A stretch of DNA of 64,000 nt from JANQTF01 sp041741415. Lineage in GTDB: Bacteria; Bacteroidota; Bacteroidia; J057. The stretch spans positions 1 to 64,000 of the forward strand of contig JBGSKC010000033.1 in the NCBI GenBank assembly GCA_041741415.1. The letters are read 5' to 3'. Below, piece after piece: positions 44,112 through 51,500 of the stretch. Position numbers and translations under genes: made by a program. Each line of letters starts with the position of its first letter. Position 1 is the first letter of the stretch. The notes beneath the pieces were generated by a model. That model did not search any database, was not told where the DNA came from, and saw only the letters and a list, made by a program, of their open reading frames with translations.

Positions 44112-44519
44112 CTATTCGTAATCAAACTTCACAACCAGTTGGATGTCGGGGTGGATGCTTCGTGCCACAGGGCAGGCTAAAGCAGCGGCTTCGAGGATTT
44201 TGCGGCCTTTTTCGTTGAGGCCATGACCGCGAAAGGCAATTTCCAGGTCAAGTGCTGATACCCGCCTGGGGTTGCTGGCCATGTGTTTCACGACCGACCC
44301 CGACACTTCGCCCATGTTCAGGCTGTGGGTGTTGGCGGTGATGCCCATGATGGTGATCATGCAAGTGAGGGTTGCAGTTGCCAGGAGGTCTGTAGGGGAA
44401 AATGATTCTCCCTTTCCCTGGTTGTCAACGGGGGCATCTGTGGTGAGTGTCTGGCCTGATCGATCGTGCGTTGCCTGAATGCGGAGATCGCCCTGATATT
44501 GAACGGAGGCAGTTTTCAT
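44112..44519 (-). CDS. OsmC family peroxide-resistance protein
   Basis: 135 residues from ATG 44519 (MKTASVQYQGDLRIQATHDRSG). The OsmC fold shows GKGESFSPTDLLATATLTCMITIMGI with the first redox Cys, and KILEAAALACPVARSIHPDIQL with the second. OsmC/Ohr proteins reduce organic hydroperoxides through this Cys pair. The gene lies 44 bp after apaG in the same direction and may share its transcript. Confidence 0.9.
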   Translation of the reverse strand: MKTASVQYQGDLRIQATHDRSGQTLTTDAPVDNQGKGESFSPTDLLATATLTCMITIMGITANTHSLNMGEVSGSVVKHMASNPRRVSALDLEIAFRGHGLNEKGRKILEAAALACPVARSIHPDIQLVVKFDYE

Positions 44520-44563
44520 AGATTTTTTTCTGGCCGGGAAAGATAGCCAGCTCAGGCTACAGA

Positions 44564-44965
44564 TCAATTACTCAGGCAAGGAATCTCGAGGGTAAATTCA
44601 GGAATATCTACCCAGAAGGATTGCTGTGTCGTAACGTTCAGCATCAGATACCTCCCCCTCATCAAGCCAACGGGCGTATGGAAATGGCATCCGCTTTTGT
44701 ACTGGTGCCTGGCTCCGGGGCTGAGCAACGGTTGTTTGCCTACCACCCCTTCTCCTGCTACGTGGCGAAGCCGGCCAAGGCCGTCGATAATGTCCCATTC
44801 TCTTTCCAGCAATTGCACCTCGATTGGCGACTCGTTGGTGATTTCAACCCGGTACTGGAACACGTAGTAGGAGGTTTTGGTCGAGGATTCTTCCTCCACA
44901 TAAGCGGGTCGAACATCCACGCGAATTCCATGGGTGGTGCGGGAGGCAAGGTTAAACGTGTTCAT
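44564..44965 (-). CDS. apaG: ApaG family protein
   Basis: 133 residues, full length for ApaG: TTHGIRVDVRPAYVEEESSTKTSYYVFQYRVEITNESPIEVQLLEREWDIIDGLG (fibronectin-like strands), then VAGEGVVGKQPLLSPGARHQYKSGC and MRGRYLMLN. ApaG is linked to Co2+/Mg2+ tolerance in enteric bacteria. Its biochemical role is unsettled. First gene of a probable two-gene unit with the OsmC gene. Confidence 0.93.
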   Translation of the reverse strand: MNTFNLASRTTHGIRVDVRPAYVEEESSTKTSYYVFQYRVEITNESPIEVQLLEREWDIIDGLGRLRHVAGEGVVGKQPLLSPGARHQYKSGCHFHTPVGLMRGRYLMLNVTTQQSFWVDIPEFTLEIPCLSN

Positions 44966-45048
44966 GAAAGCCGGTTTAATAATCTATTTGATAAGTTAGC
45001 CAAAAAAAAACTCCGGGGCAAACGTTTCTATTATCCTGCCCTAAGCTG

Positions 45049-45441
45049 TTAGTATTGATGGGTTCGCAGCATCACAAGGGTACAGGCCACCACGGGCTCC
45101 ACGCCGGCATCTGCCAGCCTTCGGATCAGGGCCGGATTCTCTGTTCCCGGATTAAAAATCACCCGCCTTGGCCGCAAAGCCACCAGCCAATCCTCGAAAG
45201 GCTGCTGCCGGTCTGCTCCTACATAAAGCGTTACCGTGTGAATCCCCTGATTCTCCACAGCCTGCTTGTCTGTTTCAATTTCGACATCGCCCACCCGTCC
45301 CGGCTTGAGCCCAAGGGCTACCACCTCGTGCCCCCTTTCCCGCAGCATGAGGGTGGCGAGGTAGGCGTATCGGGAGGGGTTGGGAGAGGCGCCCAGTACC
45401 AGGGTTTTATGAGGAGCACCGAGAACGGATGGAGCAGTCAT
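45049..45441 (-). CDS. CoA-binding domain protein (YccU-like)
   Basis: 130 residues from ATG 45441. An earlier in-frame ATG at 45552 adds 37 residues without homology. Rossmann-like CoA-binding domain: HKTLVLGASPNPSRYAYLATLMLRERGHEVVALGLKPG, then LYVGADRQQPFEDWLVALRPRRVIFNPGTENPALIRRLADAGVEPVVACTLVML. These small cytoplasmic proteins resemble the N-terminal domain of succinyl-CoA synthetase alpha. Their role is unknown. Confidence 0.87.
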   Translation of the reverse strand: MTAPSVLGAPHKTLVLGASPNPSRYAYLATLMLRERGHEVVALGLKPGRVGDVEIETDKQAVENQGIHTVTLYVGADRQQPFEDWLVALRPRRVIFNPGTENPALIRRLADAGVEPVVACTLVMLRTHQY

Positions 45442-45524
45442 GCAGGTATTTTCAATAAATGGAATGGGAATGCGGCTCTGTGTGTGAATTTTCCGGAAAA
45501 ATGCCGGACCTGGGCGATGGCCCT

Positions 45525-45570
45525 TAAAAAAACCAAAATCCCTCTCAGACAATAACTACGCCTGAGAGGG
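45525..45570 (-). terminator. Intrinsic terminator of clpC
   Basis: CCCTCTCAG/CTGAGAGGG, a perfect 9-bp stem with a 13-nt loop. On the minus strand it is followed by ATTTTGGTTTTTTT. It lies 25 nt after the clpC stop. Confidence 0.88.
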
Positions 45571-45594
45571 ATGGTTTTGCAGAGCACCAATGGA

Positions 45595-48138
45595 TCAGTT
45601 TTCCTCTGATCCCTGGGCAGCAGAGGGAAGTTCACCCTGCACTGCTGGCTTGCTTGCGGAAACGGTAATTGTCTCGGTTTCCTTGTCAAAATCCACATAC
45701 AGGGTGGAACCGATCTCGGTGGTACCGCTGAGGATTTCGTCAGCAATGGGATCTTCCAGGTATTTCTGGAGGGCACGCTGAAGCGGACGCGCGCCAAACT
45801 GCTTATCGAAACCTTTTTCAGCGATGAACTCCTTCGCAGGCTGGCTCAGTTCAATGAAAAAGCCCTTCTCTTCGATCCGGCCAAACACCTGCTTGAGGTT
45901 CAGGTCGATGATCCGCATGATGTGTTCTTTCTCCAGTTCGTTGAAGATGATCACCTCGTCAATACGGTTGAGGAATTCCGGGCGGAACACCTTTTTCATC
46001 GCGCCTTCGATGGTGGAACGCATCATGTCTTCCGACTGGCCTTCGCGGGACTTCGTTGAGAAGCCAACACCGGTGCCAAATGATTTTAGCTCCCGAACCC
46101 CGACGTTGGAGGTCATGATGATGACAGTGTTCTTAAAGTCGATCCGGCGACCCAGCCCGTCAGTAAGAATGCCATCATCGAGTACCTGAAGCAGGATGTT
46201 GAAGATGTCGGGGTGTGCTTTTTCGATCTCATCAAGCAGCACTACGCAATAGGGCCTGCGACGCACGCGCTCTGTGAGCTGTCCGCCTTCTTCATAACCC
46301 ACATATCCGGGAGGGGCTCCAATGAGGCGGGACACGGTGAATTTCTCCATGTACTCGCTCATGTCGAGGCGAACAAGGGCCTCGTCGGAGTCGAACATAT
46401 TGCGGGCCAGGGCCTTGGCAAGTTCTGTTTTACCGACCCCTGTCTGGCCGAGGAAAATGAAAGAACCAATTGGTTTTTCAGGATCCTTGAGGCCGAGGCG
46501 CGAGCGCTTGATGGCTTTGACGAGCTTCTCGATGGCAGCATCCTGCCCGATGATCTGGGTTTTGAGCTGGTCGCCCATCTGCTTGAGCTTGGCAACTTCT
46601 CCTGCCGCCACCTTGGTAACGGGCACCCCGGTGATCATGGAGACCACGCTGGCCACATCGTCTTCAGTTACGGTGTAGCGCTTGTTTTTGGTCTCCTCTT
46701 CCCACTCGGCCTTGGCATTGTCAAGCTCTTCGAGCAGGCGTTTTTCCTGATCGCGAAGTTGGGCTGCCTCTTCGTATTTCTGGCTTTTAACAACCTTGTT
46801 TTTCAGTTCTTTCACTTCCTCAATCTTAGCTTCCAGATCGAGGATGCTCTTGGGAACGTGAATGTTGGTGATGTGGACGCGGGAGCCGGCCTCATCCAGC
46901 ACGTCGATGGCTTTGTCGGGGAAGTAGCGATCGGAGATGTAGCGGTCGCTGAGCTTCACGCAGGCCTCGATGGCTTCGTCGGTATAATTGACGTTGTGGT
47001 GGTCTTCGTACTTGGCCTTGATGTTGTGCAGGATGGTCATGGTCTCATCGGGAGAGGTAGGCTCAACCATCACTTTCTGAAAGCGGCGTTCGAGCGCACC
47101 ATCTTTTTCGATGTACTGGCGGTACTCATCCAGGGTAGTGGCACCGATGCACTGGATTTCACCTCTGGAGAGTGCGGGCTTGAAAATGTTGGAAGCATCC
47201 AGCGAGCCGGAAGCACCGCCTGCCCCTACAATGGTGTGAAGCTCATCGATGAAGAGAATCACATCAGGAGATTTTTCCAGCTCCGACATCACGGCCTTCA
47301 TTCTTTCTTCAAACTGGCCACGGTACTTGGTTCCTGCTACGAGCGAGGCGATGTCGAGGGTAACGACACGCTTGTTGTAAAGGACGCGTGACACCTTTCG
47401 CTGGATGATGCGCAGGGCAAGGCCTTCGGCAATGGCAGTTTTACCTACGCCGGGTTCGCCAATGAGAACCGGATTGTTTTTCTTTCTGCGGGAAAGAATC
47501 TGGGCGACGCGTTCGATCTCGCGTTCGCGGCCCACGATGGGGTCGAGCTTGTTATCTTCGGCTGCCTTGGTGAGGTCCCGGCCGAAGTTGTCCAGAACAG
47601 GTGTCTTGCTTTTCGCGGTACGCCGTTGGCGTTCTCCGGGATTTGACATTTCGGATGGGTCTGTTGGTTCGATGGGTCCTGACATACGCGGGGTAGCTGA
47701 GCCACCCTCTTCCTTTTGCTCCAGCTCACCCCGAACGATTTCGTAGGTAACACCAAAGCGGGAAAGAATTTGGGCGGCAACGTTGTTTTCTTCTCGAAGG
47801 ATAGACAAAAGGAGGTGTTCTGTCCCGATCACCGTGCTTTTGAGAAGCTTGGCTTCGAGGCGAGTGATCTTGAGCACCTTTTCTGCCTGCCGGGTGAGGG
47901 GAAGGTTGGTGAGATTGATGGTGGTGACGGTGCCTTTAACGGCATTTTCAATCGACTTCTTCAACTGGGAGAGATCGACGCTCAAGCTAATGAGGATCTT
48001 GATGGCCAGACCTTCGCCTTCACGGATCAGTCCAAGCAGCAGGTGCTCGGGGCCAATGTAATCATGGCCCAGCCGGATCGCCTCTTCTCTGCTGTAGGAG
48101 ATGACGTCTTTTACTCGGTCTGAAAAATTGGATTCCAT
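45595..48138 (-). CDS. clpC: ATP-dependent Clp protease ATPase ClpC
   Basis: 847 residues. Two Clp-N repeats (about 5-140), AAA+ module D1 (Walker A GEPGVGKT at 227-234), a coiled-coil M-domain with a UVR-like segment (VVKSQKYEEAAQLRDQEKRL) that marks ClpC rather than ClpB, and module D2 (GQTGVGKTE, then LDEIEKAHPD). It unfolds substrates for ClpP and controls stress proteins and regulators. A strong ribosome-binding site (GGGAGG) lies 7 nt before the ATG. No mcsB or ctsR is adjacent. A long hairpin sits upstream. Confidence 0.97.
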   Translation of the reverse strand: MESNFSDRVKDVISYSREEAIRLGHDYIGPEHLLLGLIREGEGLAIKILISLSVDLSQLKKSIENAVKGTVTTINLTNLPLTRQAEKVLKITRLEAKLLKSTVIGTEHLLLSILREENNVAAQILSRFGVTYEIVRGELEQKEEGGSATPRMSGPIEPTDPSEMSNPGERQRRTAKSKTPVLDNFGRDLTKAAEDNKLDPIVGREREIERVAQILSRRKKNNPVLIGEPGVGKTAIAEGLALRIIQRKVSRVLYNKRVVTLDIASLVAGTKYRGQFEERMKAVMSELEKSPDVILFIDELHTIVGAGGASGSLDASNIFKPALSRGEIQCIGATTLDEYRQYIEKDGALERRFQKVMVEPTSPDETMTILHNIKAKYEDHHNVNYTDEAIEACVKLSDRYISDRYFPDKAIDVLDEAGSRVHITNIHVPKSILDLEAKIEEVKELKNKVVKSQKYEEAAQLRDQEKRLLEELDNAKAEWEEETKNKRYTVTEDDVASVVSMITGVPVTKVAAGEVAKLKQMGDQLKTQIIGQDAAIEKLVKAIKRSRLGLKDPEKPIGSFIFLGQTGVGKTELAKALARNMFDSDEALVRLDMSEYMEKFTVSRLIGAPPGYVGYEEGGQLTERVRRRPYCVVLLDEIEKAHPDIFNILLQVLDDGILTDGLGRRIDFKNTVIIMTSNVGVRELKSFGTGVGFSTKSREGQSEDMMRSTIEGAMKKVFRPEFLNRIDEVIIFNELEKEHIMRIIDLNLKQVFGRIEEKGFFIELSQPAKEFIAEKGFDKQFGARPLQRALQKYLEDPIADEILSGTTEIGSTLYVDFDKETETITVSASKPAVQGELPSAAQGSEEN

Positions 48139-48197
48139 AAGTTAACCTCCCAAATCTGTGGAGAGTGAATGTAATTCCTTGCTGAGATTGTGCCAAA

Positions 48198-48230
48198 GGG
48201 TAACATCTGCCAGGATGGCAGACATTACCC
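48198..48230 (-). promoter_or_regulatory. Long hairpin between nuoH and clpC
   Basis: A 14-bp stem (GGGTAACATCTGCC against its complement, with one 2-bp mismatch, 5-nt loop) lies 60-92 nt upstream of clpC and 38 nt after nuoH. It is not a CIRCE element. It may be the nuoH terminator (TTTGG follows) or an operator/leader structure for clpC. Confidence 0.5.
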
Positions 48231-48267
48231 TACAAACGCTTGGGAAGGAAAAACAGTTTTTCTTTCC

Positions 48268-49314
48268 TTAAGCTGCTGTTTGAAATACATAAATAGCCGC
48301 ACCGATAGCTACCAGCACCAGGTTCACCAGTGCAAGCGGGAGGAGTTTTTTCCACCCGAGGTCCATCAGTTGGTTGTATTTAAATCTGGGCAATGTCCAG
48401 CGAATCCACATGAACGTAAAGGCGATTGTGAAGGTCTTGGCGAAGAACCAGCCAATTCCCCAGCCGATCTGGGCGGCAGACGCCCATTCGGCCACACCGA
48501 ACATCCCTTCGAAAGGCCCGAGGTAGCCACCCAAAAACACTGTTGTGATGATAGCGGGCGGGATCACGAGGTGCAAAAATTCCACCACCATGAACATGCC
48601 GAACTTCAGCGAGCTGTATTCTGTGTGAAAACCTCCCACCAATTCCTGCTCTGCTTCGACGAGGTCGAATGGCGTGCGGGCTGATTCTGCGAGGATGCAA
48701 ACGTAAAAAATCAGGAAGCCGATCGGGTTGATAAAGAGGTTCCAGGCACCGCGCTGGGCCTCAACAATCGACGTTACACTGAGAAAATCCTCACCAACAG
48801 GCATCCGCACGTTGGTAAGCAAAATCACCGAAACCACAGCCAGGCCGAGCGGAAGCTCGTAGCTGATCATTTGGGCGGAGGCTCGCAAGCCGCCAAGCAG
48901 GGAGTATTTCCCATTCGATGCCCAGCCAGCGAGGGTGATACCATACACGGACACAGAAGTTACTCCAAGGAGATAGAGCATCCCGATGTTGATATCGCTG
49001 ATCACGAGAAACTCATCGCCGAATTTGGCAAAAGGAATTACCCCAAACATGACCAGGGCAGTGGCTACCGAGATAATGGGGGCTGCGAAATGGAGAAACT
49101 TGTCGGCATTAGCCGGGCGAATGTCTTCTTTCAGAATCAGCTTGAGCACGTCTGCAAGTGGCTGCAGAAGCCCAAACGGCCCAACACGGTTGGGACCAAC
49201 CCGTTGCTGGAATGCAGCTGCCACCCGGCGCTCGGCATAAGAACCGTAGGCTGCAAAGGTGATCAGGATCAACAGGACCGGAAAAATCAGCAGGATCTGG
49301 CCGTATAGCTCCAT
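48268..49314 (-). CDS. nuoH: NADH-quinone oxidoreductase subunit H
   Basis: 348 residues with eight or more membrane helices. Family signatures are YAERRVAAAFQQRVGPNRVGPFGLLQPLADVLKLILKED, ASNGKYSLLGGLRASAQMISYELPLGL and the quinone-site region AESARTPFDLVEAEQELVGGFHTEYSSLKFGMF. NuoH joins the hydrophilic arm of complex I to the proton-pumping arm. No other nuo gene lies in the window on either side: its neighbours are clpC and a small lipoprotein gene. The complex I genes of this organism must therefore be split. Confidence 0.97.
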   Translation of the reverse strand: MELYGQILLIFPVLLILITFAAYGSYAERRVAAAFQQRVGPNRVGPFGLLQPLADVLKLILKEDIRPANADKFLHFAAPIISVATALVMFGVIPFAKFGDEFLVISDINIGMLYLLGVTSVSVYGITLAGWASNGKYSLLGGLRASAQMISYELPLGLAVVSVILLTNVRMPVGEDFLSVTSIVEAQRGAWNLFINPIGFLIFYVCILAESARTPFDLVEAEQELVGGFHTEYSSLKFGMFMVVEFLHLVIPPAIITTVFLGGYLGPFEGMFGVAEWASAAQIGWGIGWFFAKTFTIAFTFMWIRWTLPRFKYNQLMDLGWKKLLPLALVNLVLVAIGAAIYVFQTAA

Positions 49315-49457
49315 GGAGAAAAAAATGAGTCGGTGCAGCGAGTGTTATACTCCCCCTCAAAATTAACAATTATGCTCCAAGGCACAAGCCGCCCAGCGTC
49401 ATTCTGTCTGAATTTGGCAGAAGAACCTCCGCCACCACGACAGGTGTTGGCCTGATT

Positions 49458-49769
49458 TTACACAGTTCTTGCCCGACGTTGTCTTCGTGCCTTCCTCATA
49501 CCCATCGTTCCGCCCCCTGAGAAGGCTCCGATTCCCAGCAGAAAGCCGAATACATACCAGTTGCCATTGTTGTTTACCTCAAACACCGACACGCTGTCGA
49601 GAAATATCGAGGCGACGAAGGAAAAGGGGGCAATGACTCCATGCCAAAGGCCCATCCAAAAGCCGGCTGTTTCGCCCGAAACACACGCCTGAACTACCTG
49701 AGGCTGGGCCAAACAACCCGAAACCAACAGCGCAATTACCGCAAACCATGCAACCAGGGAGGATTTCAT
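49458..49769 (-). CDS. Small conserved lipoprotein, function unknown
   Basis: 103 residues from ATG 49769. The signal ends VSGC (lipobox). The conserved core GFWMGLWHGVIAPFSFVASIFLDSVSVFEVNNNGNWYVFGFLLGIGAF contains two membrane-like stretches. I recognise it as a widespread family of small uncharacterised proteins. The tail is strongly basic (RKARRQRRARTV). It lies 143 bp upstream of nuoH on the same strand. Confidence 0.75.
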   Translation of the reverse strand: MKSSLVAWFAVIALLVSGCLAQPQVVQACVSGETAGFWMGLWHGVIAPFSFVASIFLDSVSVFEVNNNGNWYVFGFLLGIGAFSGGGTMGMRKARRQRRARTV

Positions 49770-49956
49770 ATGCCTGAATGTAAAGTGGAACACAGCAGAT
49801 AACGGTTAGACTTACCCACCAGGATGCGGGAAAAAATCTCCCATTATCCTCGTGCCGGGGCATCTGATACCCTACCTGCTTTCAGGTCAAAGACGGCCTG
49901 CACACAACTTTGTTGGAGGGGGAGGTTAAATTTGCAAAATGTTTATTTTCAGGCAA

Positions 49957-51234
49957 TTACCCGATTTTTTCAAAGCCTGTGTAGCGGTGCAGCGCAGCAG
50001 GCAGCAAGATGGATTTGTCTTCCTGCTGGTGGTTTTCGAGCAGGGAGGCCACGATGCGCGGCAAAGCCAGAGCTGAGCCATTGAGCGAATGGGCAAGCCT
50101 GGTTTTTTTGTTTTCGTCGCGGAACCGAAGTTTGAGTCGATTGGTCTGGAAGGTTTCGAAATTGGAAACGGAGCTAACTTCCAGCCAGCGCTCCTGCGCA
50201 GCGCTCCAAACTTCAAGGTCGTAGGTTTTGGCAGAGGCAAAGCTCATGTCGCCAGTGCAAAGCAACAGCCGCCGATAGGGCAAATCGAGGGCTTCCAGCA
50301 ATGATTCCACATAGCTGGTCATCGCTTCCAGGGTTTCGTAGCTGCGGTCAGGGTGATTGATTTGCACCAGTTCCACCTTATCAAACTGGTGAAGGCGGTT
50401 GAGGCCTTTAACATCCTTGCCGTAGCTGCCTGCCTCGCGCCGGAAACAAGGCGTGTATCCGCAATTTTTCACCGGAAGCTGGCTTTCTTCGAGGATCACA
50501 TCCCGGTACAGGTTGGTGATAGGGACTTCGGCGGTGGGAATAAGGTAAAATCCGTCCCGCTCGATGGCATACATCTGGCCGTCTTTGTCGGGGAGCTGGC
50601 CCGTTCCAAAGCCTGAGGCCTCATTGACCATGAGTGGCGGCATGATTTCGAGGTAGCCAGCTTCACGGGCACGGTCGAGAAAAAAGGAAATGAGCGCGCG
50701 CTGAAGGGCAGCCCCCTGTCCTTTATATACTGGAAATCCCGCTCCGGTCAATTTGACACCCAGCTCCCAGTCAATGATGTCATGATGGCGAGCCAGTTCC
50801 CAGTGTGGCAGGGCGGGAAAGGAAAAGTGAACAGGTCTTTCGTGCTGGCGGACGATCTCGTTGTCTTCGGCGGTTCTGCCCGTTGGCACGGAGCTATGGG
50901 GGAGGTTGGGGAGGCGCACCATGGACTGGTAAATGTCAGCCTCGAGGGCGGCAAGTTCTTCTTCCAGGGTTTTAATGCTGGCCTTTTGGTCGGCAGTCTG
51001 TGCTTTTGCCACCTCTGCCTCGTCCTTTTTGCCCTGTGCCATCAGCTGGCCCACCGTTTTGGCAATTTGATTGGACGACATGCGCAGGGCCTCCAATTCG
51101 CTCAGGGTGCTGCGGCGGCGCTCGTCCAGCAACACAATGTGATCAACAGCGGCCTGGGCGTCTTTGATGCCTTTTCGGGTCAAGGCGTCGGCAACAATAG
51201 AAGAGGCAGTGCGGAGGTGGTTGATATCCAACAT
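49957..51234 (-). CDS. serS: Seryl-tRNA synthetase
   Basis: 425 residues from ATG 51234 (MLDINHLRTASSIVADALTRKG). The longer open frame upstream is not part of the family. The N-terminal coiled-coil arm (about 25-105) grips the tRNA-Ser variable arm. The class II core has motif 2 (TPCFRREAGSYGKDVKGLNRLHQFDKVEL) and motif 3 (SLNGSALALPRIVASLLENHQ). It charges tRNA-Ser (and tRNA-Sec if present). It is divergent from rho. Confidence 0.98.
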   Translation of the reverse strand: MLDINHLRTASSIVADALTRKGIKDAQAAVDHIVLLDERRRSTLSELEALRMSSNQIAKTVGQLMAQGKKDEAEVAKAQTADQKASIKTLEEELAALEADIYQSMVRLPNLPHSSVPTGRTAEDNEIVRQHERPVHFSFPALPHWELARHHDIIDWELGVKLTGAGFPVYKGQGAALQRALISFFLDRAREAGYLEIMPPLMVNEASGFGTGQLPDKDGQMYAIERDGFYLIPTAEVPITNLYRDVILEESQLPVKNCGYTPCFRREAGSYGKDVKGLNRLHQFDKVELVQINHPDRSYETLEAMTSYVESLLEALDLPYRRLLLCTGDMSFASAKTYDLEVWSAAQERWLEVSSVSNFETFQTNRLKLRFRDENKKTRLAHSLNGSALALPRIVASLLENHQQEDKSILLPAALHRYTGFEKIG

Positions 51235-51326
51235 GAGAGGGGCTATTTTGCTGCGAAGTAACGAAAAGCCTTTCAGAATCGTAAGGGTCAATTACGGCTG
51301 ATTCGCACCTGAGAGGCAGAAAACAG

Positions 51327-51358
51327 TTTGGAAAACCCAAATTCGTTTCTCACTTTTG
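51327..51358 (+). promoter_or_regulatory. Probable rho promoter
   Basis: TTTG (51327-51330), 20 nt spacer, CACTTTTG (51351-51358), one base off TAnnTTTG. It predicts a start near 51365 and a leader of about 136 nt before the rho ATG. Rho genes are often controlled by attenuation in such leaders. Confidence 0.55.
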
Positions 51359-51500
51359 CGCCTGCTTCTCACCAGAACGACACTGCCTCGCCCTGAGGCG
51401 TCCAAGTTCACCTCACATCCCTTTTTCCCACCCCGACTTTTACCTGAAGTCACCGCTGCCTTCCCGGGCAGTTTCCCATTTCATTTCACTCTGCACCTGT

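Noticed and set aside
46213..47391. Long plus-strand ORF (392 codons) inside clpC
   Set aside because: It is antisense to a fully conserved clpC and has no recognisable domains. It arises from codon bias.
49909..49934. Promoter TTTG...TAAATTTG on the plus strand next to serS
   Set aside because: The spacer is only 14 nt and it points into the antisense of serS. Probably chance.
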